DNA of 39,467 bases from CAZNER01 sp964572065 (GTDB taxonomy: Bacteria; Patescibacteriota; Dojkabacteria; JAHIVN01): the NCBI GenBank assembly GCA_964572065.1, contig CAZNER010000008.1, positions 1 to 39,467 on the forward strand, read 5' to 3'. The translations under genes were made by a program, and so were the position numbers. Positions 1 through 7,267 of the stretch are shown here, one piece after another (position 1 is the first letter of the stretch; each line of letters opens with the position of its first letter). The notes beneath the pieces were generated by a model. It made no database searches. It was not told the DNA's origin and saw only the letters and a program-made list of their open reading frames with translations.

Positions 1-42
1 TCTCCACAAGAAACGGCTAGGTTTCCTATGGAGCAAGTGGAA
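1..42. repeat. left arm of 42-bp long inverted repeat
   Basis: The reverse complement of this stretch recurs at 33330-33371 with 40 of 42 positions identical. Each arm is itself a near-palindrome: CCACAAGAAAC and GTTTCCTATGG flank a 6-nt centre GGCTAG. Because the window begins at its edge, the arm may continue to the left. Its role is unknown; a replication, packaging or recombination site are all possible. Confidence 0.9.
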
Positions 43-115
43 AAGTTCTCTTTCCAGCATATTATGTGTCCGTTCGTAAACTCACAAATAAATAAATTTA
101 CTCCAAGCGTTTAAA

Positions 116-532
116 ATGGGAATGTATACAGAATTAATATTTGGTGCAGAGTTAAAAAAAGATACTCCGAAAGAAGTAATTGATATTATTCAATATATGG
201 TAGGAGGAGATTTTGAAGAAGATAAAGAGCTAAAAATTCCAGAACATAATTTTTTCAAAACATCTCGTTGGAGAATGTTATTTACTTGTTCATCATACTA
301 TTTTGGAGTTAATGAATCTTTAAAAAAAATGTGGTATGATGAAATATCAAATACTTGGAGAATCTCTACTCGTTCAAATATAAAAAATTATGATTCAGAA
401 ATAGAAGAATTTTTGGAATGGATTAAACCATATATTGAAGATGGCTCTGGAGATAGAGGTTTTTATGCTATTGTATGTTATGAAGAACAAGAAGAGCCAA
501 GAATATATTACCTTTCGGAGGATTCCCAATGA
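116..532 (+). CDS. conserved phage-type protein of unknown function
   Basis: A 138-residue soluble, acidic protein opening with MGMYTELIFGAELKKDTP. I recall similar short proteins with this kind of opening in bacteriophage genomes, but I know of no assigned function. It has no signal peptide, membrane segment or metal-binding cysteine pattern. The ATG follows an AT-rich stretch (87-100) that could hold a TATA box about 25 nt upstream. It is the first gene of a tightly packed + strand series; the next small frame overlaps its stop by ATGA. Confidence 0.75.
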   Translation: MGMYTELIFGAELKKDTPKEVIDIIQYMVGGDFEEDKELKIPEHNFFKTSRWRMLFTCSSYYFGVNESLKKMWYDEISNTWRISTRSNIKNYDSEIEEFLEWIKPYIEDGSGDRGFYAIVCYEEQEEPRIYYLSEDSQ

Positions 533-672
533 TAATCGCAAATTTATTTACTTCACATAATATCAATTTAGGAGTTCCGAAAATCAAAGATTTTCTACAC
601 CCTAATTTCTGCTTCGCAGAAACTATCCTAAATAACCATATTCAATTTGAGAGGTCGGCTCCAAAGCTGTGA
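529..672 (+). CDS. small hypothetical protein (47 aa)
   Basis: A 47-codon frame whose ATG overlaps the previous stop (ATGA at 529-532), the coupling seen through much of this window. The product, beginning MIIANLFTSHNINLG, has no recognised domain. Support rests on the overlap and on how well it fills the gap before the next gene; it could be non-coding. Confidence 0.4.
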   Translation: MIIANLFTSHNINLGVPKIKDFLHPNFCFAETILNNHIQFERSAPKL

Positions 673-678
673 AAAACA

Positions 679-966
679 ATGAAGAAGATAAAAATGTATG
701 GTAATTTTGATATAAGAGAAGAATTAGAAAGATTTAGAAGTGAAGTCATTAAAAAACATCCAAATCTTTCTAAAGAGGTTGAAGAATTAGAGAAAAGTTC
801 ATCTTGGGATAAACAAAGTAAAGCCCTTGCTTTAAAGGAAATATTATTAAAAACAAGAATAGACCCAGATGAACTTAATTCTAAATATCTTATATCAAAA
901 TTAAATAAAATCTTGAGCAACTTAAACTTTAAGCCTTGTTCGACTAAATCACAGGGGGTTAAATAA
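679..966 (+). CDS. hypothetical charged helical protein (95 aa)
   Basis: A 95-residue Lys/Glu-rich protein, probably mostly helical, with no signal or membrane segment. It starts 6 nt after the preceding small frame, and its stop TAA directly abuts the next ATG. Its 3' end carries the 14-bp sequence TCTTGAGCAACTTA, which recurs at the 3' end of the gene after it. No family recognised. A long minus-strand frame lies opposite but looks like a shadow. Confidence 0.6.
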   Translation: MKKIKMYGNFDIREELERFRSEVIKKHPNLSKEVEELEKSSSWDKQSKALALKEILLKTRIDPDELNSKYLISKLNKILSNLNFKPCSTKSQGVK

Positions 967-1116
967 ATGGAAGAATTTTTTGATGAGTTAAGGAAGATGA
1001 TTATTGACAATATTCCTAATGACATTAAAGAAGTATCTTTTAGTTATAAATTAGAAAGTGGAGAAGAAGAATCATATAAATTAATTAAATCGAGAACAAA
1101 AGTCTTGAGCAACTTA
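911..1116. repeat. pair of 14-bp direct repeats (911-924, 1103-1116)
   Basis: TCTTGAGCAACTTA occurs exactly at 911-924 and 1103-1116, each near the 3' end of a small gene. It may be a trace of local duplication or a shared regulatory or termination element. Confidence 0.6.
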
Positions 1117-1122
1117 CAATGA
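967..1122 (+). CDS. small acidic hypothetical protein (51 aa)
   Basis: A 51-codon frame starting immediately after the previous TAA and ending in an ATGA overlap with the next frame. The product begins MEEFFDELRKMIIDNIPND and is Glu-rich and soluble. No family recognised. The tight spacing on both sides supports it being real. Confidence 0.5.
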   Translation: MEEFFDELRKMIIDNIPNDIKEVSFSYKLESGEEESYKLIKSRTKVLSNLQ

Positions 1123-1283
1123 CATCGGAAAAAGAAATAATTAAAGGAAATATTAAACTTAGCGTATTTGATAGTTTTGATTATCAAGAATTAAAAAAAG
1201 TCTGCGATGCAATCTGTGATTTAGGTTATGATTGTATGCTTGTGGATAATGGGAATATTGTTTTCCAGAGAAAAAATGGTTAG
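1119..1283 (+). CDS. small hypothetical protein (54 aa)
   Basis: A 54-codon frame overlapping the previous stop by ATGA (1119-1122). The predicted fold alternates strand and helix, with a central CDAICDLGYDC segment holding three cysteines; the spacing does not match a classical zinc ribbon. No family recognised. Confidence 0.5.
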   Translation: MTSEKEIIKGNIKLSVFDSFDYQELKKVCDAICDLGYDCMLVDNGNIVFQRKNG

Positions 1284-1340
1284 TCAACATACAATTCATC
1301 ATAGCAAGAATTTTAACTCAACAGAAGCGAGGTTAAATTA

Positions 1341-1841
1341 ATGGATGACTATAATTTACTAAATCAAAAAGATAAAAAACTGATTAAGGTATTTGGGTAT
1401 GTTAGAAATTATGAATTAAAATCTCGTGGTTCTGAAGACCCCATATATAAATTCAATTTATCTGATACGCAAGATAGTAAAATAGAGCCAATTCAGTATT
1501 CTGGGTTTAAAGACCCTGGTTTTAAGGAAGGGGACTTCGTCGTGATTAAATATGAAAAAAAAGGAGAATATAACAATGTTAAATATATCATACAACACAA
1601 GATAACTAATACTCAACCTGAAACTAATTCTTTATCAGAGCTTGTTCGGGTTGATACTCTGGAGGCCTCAAACGGTAACGCTGGGGGAGGTCATTGTCCT
1701 TTCATTCCTCCAGAACTCAAAATCGCTAAGTCTGACATCATGGCTAGATGTATAGAATTTGGAACAAAATTTAATTATGATTCAGATGAAATTATTGCAA
1801 TGTATGCGAGACACCTAAATAAGGTTGGAATTGAAATATGA
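1341..1841 (+). CDS. putative OB-fold, single-stranded-DNA-binding-like protein
   Basis: A 166-residue protein. Residues about 13-85 alternate short strands and loops, with a pattern of the GDFVVIKYEKKGEYNNVKYI type that resembles an OB-fold. A Gly-rich linker near 110-120 is followed by a C-terminal helical part. The arrangement (OB-like domain, flexible linker, tail) recalls viral ssDNA-binding proteins, but no diagnostic motif is present, so this is a shape-based guess. It overlaps the next gene by ATGA. If correct, it is one of very few replication-type proteins in the window. Confidence 0.45.
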   Translation: MDDYNLLNQKDKKLIKVFGYVRNYELKSRGSEDPIYKFNLSDTQDSKIEPIQYSGFKDPGFKEGDFVVIKYEKKGEYNNVKYIIQHKITNTQPETNSLSELVRVDTLEASNGNAGGGHCPFIPPELKIAKSDIMARCIEFGTKFNYDSDEIIAMYARHLNKVGIEI

Positions 1842-2074
1842 ATATTGAAGCGATTATTTGCCCTAATTGTAAAAAAGCAATTCTAAAAAAAAGATTCATT
1901 ATTGAAGGAAGAATTAACAAGGAAACCATTTTTGATTGTCCTAAATGTGTTTATTTTTGGACCCTTGGATGGTTTAGAATGTTCAACCATTTTGAACATT
2001 TAATTTTAAGAAAAGATAAAGATATAGAGAAGTATTTGGAGGCTAAGGAAAAGTGGCAAAAGCACCTATTGTAA
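1838..2074 (+). CDS. small zinc-ribbon protein
   Basis: A 78-residue protein with two cysteine pairs, CPNC at residues 8-11 and CPKC near 34-37, about 22 residues apart: the layout of a single zinc ribbon. The C-terminal half is helical and basic. Such small zinc ribbons in viruses often bind nucleic acid or a protein partner; nothing more specific can be said. The start overlaps the upstream stop (ATGA at 1838-1841). The promoter for the next unit follows within 10 nt of its stop. Confidence 0.65.
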   Translation: MNIEAIICPNCKKAILKKRFIIEGRINKETIFDCPKCVYFWTLGWFRMFNHFEHLILRKDKDIEKYLEAKEKWQKHLL

Positions 2075-2093
2075 AGAAAGTTTTAAATAGTCA
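2073..2093 (+). promoter_or_regulatory. archaeal promoter, TTTTAAATAGTCA class
   Basis: TTTTAAATAGTCAT at 2081-2094 is preceded by a purine-rich AAAGAAAG that could act as a BRE. The TATA start is 30 nt before the ATG at 2111, the usual archaeal spacing for a leaderless transcript. The same core precedes genes at 33420, 33930 and 35113, and a close variant lies on the minus strand at 16555-16568. Confidence 0.75.
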
Positions 2094-2110
2094 TTCCTAT
2101 ATACAATTTT

Positions 2111-2335
2111 ATGTTAACAAACAAAGTTGTGAAAAAAAAGAAGTTGCAAAGAAGTGGAAATTCAACCACTATGGCCCTTTTACCGAAGATGTGGATAAAC
2201 GAACTTGGTTGGTCTCAAGAAACTCCCTTAATCTTTGAGTTCTTACCTCATAGAAAACAAATAATAATTACTGAAGATGAAAAAGTTAGTGAATCTAAGC
2301 CCACAGAATATAGAGATAGTCTGGAGAGTAGCTAA
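2111..2335 (+). CDS. AbrB/SpoVT-like transcriptional regulator or antitoxin
   Basis: A 74-residue protein. Residues 7-53 read as a swapped-hairpin AbrB/SpoVT domain: a basic strand, then LQRSGNSTTMALLPKMW, then ELGW and a closing strand RKQIIITED. AbrB-type proteins are dimeric DNA binders acting as regulators or as antitoxins; no toxin gene is adjacent, so a regulator is more likely. A promoter core 30 nt before this ATG favours this start over the longer overlapping frame that begins at 2053. It is the first gene of the long operon running to the terminase. Confidence 0.75.
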   Translation: MLTNKVVKKKKLQRSGNSTTMALLPKMWINELGWSQETPLIFEFLPHRKQIIITEDEKVSESKPTEYRDSLESS

Positions 2336-2339
2336 GACT

Positions 2340-2432
2340 ATGGCAAGCCCTCAGGCAATTAGGGGTGACTTCGGTAAAGCACTAAATAAAATAATAGAAG
2401 AATGGAACAAACAGAATACCAAGATTTTGTAG
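2340..2432 (+). CDS. very small hypothetical protein (30 aa)
   Basis: A 30-codon frame filling the space between the AbrB-like gene and the next small gene, which it overlaps by about 31 nt. The product begins MASPQAIRGDFGKALNKI and could form one amphipathic helix. It may not be translated. Confidence 0.3.
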   Translation: MASPQAIRGDFGKALNKIIEEWNKQNTKIL

Positions 2433-2575
2433 GCCCCGAAGAAGGGACTGAGAAAGTTAAACTTACTCGTAATACTAAAGGATATAATTGGGAGATTAAG
2501 TTGGTCGGTCGTCCGGAGGACCAACTTGCGAGACTAAAACAAATAAATCAAGAATTGTGTAATACTTATGGATGA
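2402..2575 (+). CDS. small hypothetical protein (57 aa)
   Basis: A 57-codon frame whose end overlaps the chaperonin start by 8 nt. The middle, TRNTKGYNWEIKLVG, alternates charged and hydrophobic residues like a beta hairpin; the C-terminal third is helical. I have an impression of similar short proteins in other viruses but cannot name a family. Overlaps on both sides support translation. Confidence 0.5.
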   Translation: MEQTEYQDFVGPEEGTEKVKLTRNTKGYNWEIKLVGRPEDQLARLKQINQELCNTYG

Positions 2576-3992
2576 GCCTAATCATATTCAGTTGGCGATT
2601 AATTTTGCTGATTTAGTCAGAACAACCCTCGGACCAAGAGGAATGAATAAAATGATTGTCTCTAAAGGAAACATAGTAGCATTGACTAATGATGGGGCGA
2701 CAATTGTGAATAATCTAAAGGGGGGAAATCCTATTGTAGACCTTTTCAAATCTCTTGCAAGGAGCCAGGAAGAAGCTGTCGGAGATGGAACTACTACTTC
2801 TGTAGTTTTAGCTGGTAACTTGTTGAATAATGCAAGTGAATTAATTAAGAAGGGTGTCCATCCGATGGTGGTGATTAATGGATACAATATCGCAATGGCG
2901 AATACATTAAACTTTCTTAAAGAAAAAGCAGAAAAGCCAGACAAGGAAAAAATTATGCGTACTGCTTTTGGGACCAAAATCCAACCCGACTTGGTTGAGC
3001 ATTTCATTAAGATTTTAAGTGAGATAAAGAATCCTAAGGAGTTAAAAGTTTATAAGATAAATAACTCAGACGCCTTTAATAGTGAAATTTTTAAAGGACA
3101 CATATTCGAAGGATTTACTAGGGATGACCAGATGCCAAGCGAGGTTGATGGAAAGATTGCTGTTTTGAACTTTCCTGTTAATTTGAAACTAGATAATATA
3201 AATGCGACAAATGCAAAAGATTTACTAGAAATCGAACAGGCCGATGTTGATTTGAAGAGAGATATTGTTAATGAATTAAAGAAGAAAGGAGTAGAATGGG
3301 TATTCTACACAGATACTTGTAAAGAATTCGACGCATATTTGACGGAGGCAGGGATTTCTGGCGTAGCCATCTTCAAACCAATAGACATAGACACAATATG
3401 TGTGGCTACAGGGTGTAAAGCAATCACAAGCAAAGAATTAATTAATGAAGAACACATAGGTAATGGTAAAGTTGAATACAAACGTGGGGCGGATTCTAAT
3501 CAGGGTGCGGTTTATGTGAATGGAGATTATGAAACCTTAGTTTTACATGGGCCCACACCACATGTATTAGACGAAATAGAAAGGAGTTTAGATGACGTTG
3601 TTAGATTGCTAAAACACGATTTAAAGATGGTTGTTGGCGCGGGCGCAATCGAAATAGAAGTAGCCAATTATCTAAGAGATTTAAAAATTGGTGGAAAGGA
3701 ACAACTAGCAATAGAGAAATTTGCGGAGGCTATCGAGAGCATACCACTTATAATCGCTGAGAATTGTGGTCTGGATGCAATCGAAACAGTTACGAATCTT
3801 AAGGCAGCCCATTGCATAGGGCAGCGAGATATGGGTGTAGACCTGACTCACTCTATTAGTGATGCTCGGGAGGCAGGGATTTTTGAACCAGTCTTAGTGA
3901 AGATTCATGCTTTTTCTGGAGCTAAAGATGTAACCAATCAGATACTTAAATTAGATGCTATTTTGGCAGGAGATGAAGATGGAACTAAATGA
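2568..3992 (+). CDS. group II (thermosome-type) chaperonin, shortened
   Basis: An ATP-driven protein-folding chaperonin subunit; the family forms closed double rings in the archaeal cytoplasm. Visible motifs are TLGPRGMNKM (21-30), the nucleotide site NDGATI (41-46), GDGTTT with the catalytic-type Asp73, the helical-protrusion region of the apical domain, HVLDEIERSLDD leading to VVGAGAIEIEVA (about 353), AENCGLDAIE, and the second Asp in MGVDLT (about 425). At 474 residues it is shorter than the usual 530-550. About 25 N-terminal residues before the first equatorial helix are missing, and the intermediate region and C-terminus are trimmed. ATPase residues look intact, so it may be active alone or mixed with host subunits. 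Group II chaperonins are known in some archaeal tailed viruses, where capsid folding is the proposed role. Confidence 0.95.
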   Translation: MDEPNHIQLAINFADLVRTTLGPRGMNKMIVSKGNIVALTNDGATIVNNLKGGNPIVDLFKSLARSQEEAVGDGTTTSVVLAGNLLNNASELIKKGVHPMVVINGYNIAMANTLNFLKEKAEKPDKEKIMRTAFGTKIQPDLVEHFIKILSEIKNPKELKVYKINNSDAFNSEIFKGHIFEGFTRDDQMPSEVDGKIAVLNFPVNLKLDNINATNAKDLLEIEQADVDLKRDIVNELKKKGVEWVFYTDTCKEFDAYLTEAGISGVAIFKPIDIDTICVATGCKAITSKELINEEHIGNGKVEYKRGADSNQGAVYVNGDYETLVLHGPTPHVLDEIERSLDDVVRLLKHDLKMVVGAGAIEIEVANYLRDLKIGGKEQLAIEKFAEAIESIPLIIAENCGLDAIETVTNLKAAHCIGQRDMGVDLTHSISDAREAGIFEPVLVKIHAFSGAKDVTNQILKLDAILAGDEDGTK

Positions 3993-4086
3993 AATTTTAA
4001 TTAGTCTATATATAGCTTCTTGGTTAATAGTTCTTGGATTATTCCCAATTTGGTTAATTATTAAATTAATTAGAGGTATTTTTTGA
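3979..4086 (+). CDS. single-span membrane microprotein (35 aa)
   Basis: A 35-codon frame with one strongly hydrophobic stretch (residues about 6-30) and a short basic end (KLIRG). It overlaps the chaperonin stop by 14 nt and the next ATG by 1 nt, so it is embedded in the operon. It could anchor or escort a neighbouring product at the membrane; function unknown. Confidence 0.45.
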   Translation: MELNEILISLYIASWLIVLGLFPIWLIIKLIRGIF

Positions 4087-5042
4087 TGAAAGTTTTAATT
4101 ACTGGAATTACTGGTTTTGTTGGGAGTCATTTAGCAGAGTATTGTTTAGATAAGGGCTGCGAAGTTCACGGAACTTTTAGGTGGAGAAGTAAATGTGAGA
4201 ATTTAGAAGGGATAGAAAAAGATGTAACACTCCATGAATGTGATATTACTGATGCCCATGCAGTCAAGGAAGTTATTAGTGAGACAAAACCTGATTTGAT
4301 TTTTCACTTGGCAGCACAATCTTTTGTTAAGGCAAGTTGGACAGAACCAACACAAACATTTCAATCTAATGTAATAGGACAAATTAATTTATTTGAAGCA
4401 GTAAGGAGTATGAAGGATTACAATCCAAAAATACAGATTGCGTGTAGTTCCGAAGAATATGGCCACGCAGAGTGTTTACCTAAACAAATTAATGAAGAAG
4501 AACCACTAAAGCCACTTTCTCCTTACGGAGTTAGTAAAGTAACTCAAGACCTGCTTGGGTTTCAATATTTTAAGTCATATGGGATGCACATAGTGCGAAC
4601 AAGAGCATTTAATCATACAGGGCCGAGGAGGGGGGAAGTTTTTGTTTGTTCTACTTTTGCTAAGCAGATTGTTGAAATTGAGAAGGGAAAACGAAGGGTA
4701 ATGAAGGTTGGTAATTTAGAAGCTATCAGAGATTTCACAGATGTGAGAGATATTGTAAGGGGTTATTGGTTAGCCCTTGAAAAAGGCGAAGCCGGAGAAG
4801 TTTATAATATTTGTTCAGGTACTAGACACGCCCACTCTATTGAAAGCATCTTGCAAATGCTAACAGAAGAATCTAATGTAGAAGTTCAGATTAAAGAAGA
4901 CCAAAACAGATTAAGGCCAAGTGATTTACCTACCCTTGTAGGAGATTCAACCAAGTTTAGGAAGAAAACTGGTTGGAAACCGAAGATAAAAATGAAAGAC
5001 ACCCTAAAAGATTTACTTGATTATTGGCGGGAGAGAGTATGA
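4086..5042 (+). CDS. NAD(P)-dependent sugar-nucleotide dehydratase/reductase (GDP-mannose 4,6-dehydratase-like)
   Basis: A 318-residue extended short-chain dehydrogenase. It has the Rossmann dinucleotide motif GITGFVG (7-13), the SSEEYG strand with a Tyr near 125, the catalytic YGVSK (147-151) and the nucleotide-sugar-binding stretch FNHTGPRRGEVF. These match the GDP-mannose 4,6-dehydratase and GDP-4-keto-6-deoxymannose reductase group, which make 6-deoxy sugars. I cannot choose between dehydratase, reductase and epimerase. The ATG at 4086 overlaps the previous stop and is preferred over a TTG one codon upstream. First enzyme of the cargo island. Confidence 0.88.
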   Translation: MKVLITGITGFVGSHLAEYCLDKGCEVHGTFRWRSKCENLEGIEKDVTLHECDITDAHAVKEVISETKPDLIFHLAAQSFVKASWTEPTQTFQSNVIGQINLFEAVRSMKDYNPKIQIACSSEEYGHAECLPKQINEEEPLKPLSPYGVSKVTQDLLGFQYFKSYGMHIVRTRAFNHTGPRRGEVFVCSTFAKQIVEIEKGKRRVMKVGNLEAIRDFTDVRDIVRGYWLALEKGEAGEVYNICSGTRHAHSIESILQMLTEESNVEVQIKEDQNRLRPSDLPTLVGDSTKFRKKTGWKPKIKMKDTLKDLLDYWRERV

Positions 5043-5695
5043 AAATCTTGATTGTCTATACAAATCAGGCCGACCCAAAACTTCAGCGTTGTATAGAAAG
5101 TTTAGAAAAAACAGCCCCACAAATTGAGAGAATTCTTAGACAAGCAGATACAAAAAAGACTAAAGTAGCTGAAGAAATTTATGAAGAAGTATTAAACGAA
5201 GAGGAAGAAGATATTATGATTTGGCATCCAGATATGATTGCGGTTGAGGGGTGGTATGAAGAATTGATGAAATATTATGAAATGTTTGATTTAATTGGTT
5301 GTAAATTGGTTTATCCAAACGGAGTAATCCAACATTATGGAGGAGGTATACTCCCAGATGCAAGAGGATGTCACCCACACCAATATCAATTAGATATTGG
5401 ATTGACCAAGCCCCTAGATGTGGCCTATGTAACCGGGCCTGGAATGGTAATCAAACAAAGAGTCTGGAAAAAATGCAAGTTTGATTTCAATTATACTTAT
5501 TATATAGACGCAGATTTTTGCATTCAGGCAAGAAAGGAGGGGTTCACTGTGGGAGTTGTTCCAATAAAGATTGTTCATGAAGAGGGTCAGGAAACCTTAA
5601 AATTATCTCGGGAAGAAATTGCACAGAAACAAGCCAAAAGCCACCAATATTTTTTAGCTAAATGGATGTCTTATCTGGGAGAGATTACAGAATGA
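5039..5695 (+). CDS. glycosyltransferase, GT2-like (GT-A fold)
   Basis: A 218-residue protein resembling the core of family 2 glycosyltransferases of the rhamnosyltransferase type. An N-terminal strand KILIVYTN leads to IMIWHPDM, in the place of the metal-binding acidic motif, then VTGPGMVIKQRVWKK and a D-rich YYIDADFCIQARKEGF that fits the acceptor-side acidic motif. It probably moves a sugar from a nucleotide donor to an unknown acceptor in the cytoplasm; no membrane segment. It starts in an ATGA overlap with the dehydratase, suggesting it uses that enzyme's product. Confidence 0.8.
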   Translation: MKILIVYTNQADPKLQRCIESLEKTAPQIERILRQADTKKTKVAEEIYEEVLNEEEEDIMIWHPDMIAVEGWYEELMKYYEMFDLIGCKLVYPNGVIQHYGGGILPDARGCHPHQYQLDIGLTKPLDVAYVTGPGMVIKQRVWKKCKFDFNYTYYIDADFCIQARKEGFTVGVVPIKIVHEEGQETLKLSREEIAQKQAKSHQYFLAKWMSYLGEITE

Positions 5696-6186
5696 AATTA
5701 TCTGAGGCTGTAGCAAAAAGAATTAGTCAGGAAGTGGGGGTAGTTTTTGGAGTAACAGGAGGAGCAATAGTTAACCTATTTGATTCATTATCAAAAGAGC
5801 TTAAGATTATTCCCTTAAATCATGAACAATCTTGTGCTATGGCTGCGGATACTTATTCAAGATTGAAAGGTTTTGGTGTTTGTGTTGGGACTTCAGGTCC
5901 TGGAGCAACGAATCTTATAACAGGGGTTGCTTGTTCCTGGTTTGATAGTATTCCCCTATTAGTGATTGCCGGACAAGTACCGCGTAATCAATTAAAGACG
6001 ACGAAAGTCAGACAAAAAGGATTTCAAGAAGTAGATAGCATTTCACTATTTAGACCAATTACTAAATATTCAGGCAGATTAACTTGTATGAAAGATTTAG
6101 AAAAAGCAATTAAATTAGCCAAGACTGGAAGGAAGGGTCCAGTTTTCTTGGAGTTTTGTGATGATGACCAACGAAAGAAAATTTAA
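5692..6186 (+). CDS. thiamine-diphosphate enzyme, N-terminal (PYR) domain as a separate gene
   Basis: A 164-residue protein equal to the pyrimidine-binding domain of acetolactate-synthase-like enzymes. It opens with the helix and strand leading to GVTGGAIVNLFD, then NHEQSCAMAADTYSR with Glu45 in the place of the cofactor-activating glutamate, and GTSGPGATNLITGVACSW. It ends just after GPVFLEF, the normal end of this domain. The remaining domains follow in the next gene, in another frame. The ATG at 5692 overlaps the glycosyltransferase stop by ATGA and is preferred over an in-frame ATG 30 nt upstream. Alone it would be inactive; it probably pairs with the next product. Confidence 0.85.
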   Translation: MKLSEAVAKRISQEVGVVFGVTGGAIVNLFDSLSKELKIIPLNHEQSCAMAADTYSRLKGFGVCVGTSGPGATNLITGVACSWFDSIPLLVIAGQVPRNQLKTTKVRQKGFQEVDSISLFRPITKYSGRLTCMKDLEKAIKLAKTGRKGPVFLEFCDDDQRKKI

Positions 6187-7267
6187 ACAAATAAACTCTT
6201 TGATTAAGAAATCTAAAAAACCTCTTTTTATAATTGGTGCTGGGTTTGATAGGAATGAAGTTAGCACACTTCTCTCATTTGGAATCCCTATTTTTCATAC
6301 ATGGGGTGCTAAGGATTATTTAGATTCATCAGAGTTTTTGAATATGGGTGATTTTGGAGTTACTTCTCAGAGAATTGGAAATTTCGCAATTAAACATGCT
6401 GATTTGATTATTGTTCTTGGAAGTCGGCTAGATACCCATCAATTTTTAGAAACAAAAGCAAAAACAGTTAGGGTAGATATTGACCCTTCAGAATTAGAAA
6501 CTTCGGGTGATATAAAACTAAAAATGGATGCAGTAAAATTTTTGAATAGATTAACTAGTCCTGGTTGGAGATGGCCCTCTTGGACAGGTAACTTAAGAGA
6601 ACTTAAGCTTTCAGAGATTAATAAATATCAAGAAACTAGACCTTATAAATTAATAAAACATCTCTCAAAATTAGCATTTAGCGATTCTGTAATTATCACT
6701 GATGCCGGTCAAACACTGACTTGGACTATGCAATCATGGAGAATAAAAGAAGGTCAGAGACTAATCTCAGCATTCAATAATTCTCCTATGGGGTATGCTA
6801 TTCCCGCAGCCATAGGTGCTTATTTTGCAGGATTTGAAAAAATCTTAGTAACCATTGGTGATGGTGGATTTTATATGAATCTTCAGGACCTCAGCATAAT
6901 TGGAGAATTACAAATTCCAATTAAAATTTTTGTTTTTGATAATGGTGGATATGGTATGATAGAACAAACGCAATCAGACTGGGATGAATTAACAATGGGG
7001 GTAGCAACCCAACCAGAGATGGCTTCTATAGAAGGTTTAGCAAAGGCGCATAATATTGGTTTTGTGCAAATTAATGAAAATAGTGATTTAAGAAAATTAA
7101 AGAGTGTACTATATTCTTCAAAACCAATTATTTGTCGGATTAAAATTCCAAAAGGAACAAAGATACAATCAAAATTAAAGTTTGGCGATAGCCTTACTGA
7201 CTTAACTCCAAAACTAAATAAAAAAGAAAAGAAAAAGATAAATGAAATTCTCAAAAAGAGCAAATAG
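6161..7267 (+). CDS. thiamine-diphosphate enzyme, central and PP domains (acetolactate-synthase-like)
   Basis: A 368-residue protein carrying the central domain (IIGAGF near the start, LGSRLDTHQF, VRVDIDPSE) and the pyrophosphate-binding domain. The cofactor motif begins with GDG at about 233 and ends with Asn at about 261 in FDNGGYGMIEQ. Together with the preceding gene this makes one complete enzyme of the acetolactate synthase superfamily, which joins or decarboxylates 2-keto acids. ATG 6161 has a GGAG 7 nt upstream and lies 26 nt inside the previous gene, which argues for a true separate start. Substrate unknown. In sugar clusters such enzymes can add a two-carbon unit to a keto-sugar (YerE type). 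Confidence 0.88.
   Translation: MMTNERKFKQINSLIKKSKKPLFIIGAGFDRNEVSTLLSFGIPIFHTWGAKDYLDSSEFLNMGDFGVTSQRIGNFAIKHADLIIVLGSRLDTHQFLETKAKTVRVDIDPSELETSGDIKLKMDAVKFLNRLTSPGWRWPSWTGNLRELKLSEINKYQETRPYKLIKHLSKLAFSDSVIITDAGQTLTWTMQSWRIKEGQRLISAFNNSPMGYAIPAAIGAYFAGFEKILVTIGDGGFYMNLQDLSIIGELQIPIKIFVFDNGGYGMIEQTQSDWDELTMGVATQPEMASIEGLAKAHNIGFVQINENSDLRKLKSVLYSSKPIICRIKIPKGTKIQSKLKFGDSLTDLTPKLNKKEKKKINEILKKSK

Noticed and set aside
642..1025. 127-codon minus-strand frame at the left end
   Set aside because: It is Ser/Leu/Ile-rich shadow of Glu/Lys-rich + genes that are tightly packed and co-directional.
2053..2238. 61-codon + frame overlapping the AbrB-like gene
   Set aside because: It runs across a promoter core and out of frame with the recognisable AbrB-like domain; the leaderless start at 2111 explains the region better.
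2588..3007. 139-codon minus-strand frame opposite the chaperonin
   Set aside because: It is antisense to conserved chaperonin motifs and has no independent support.
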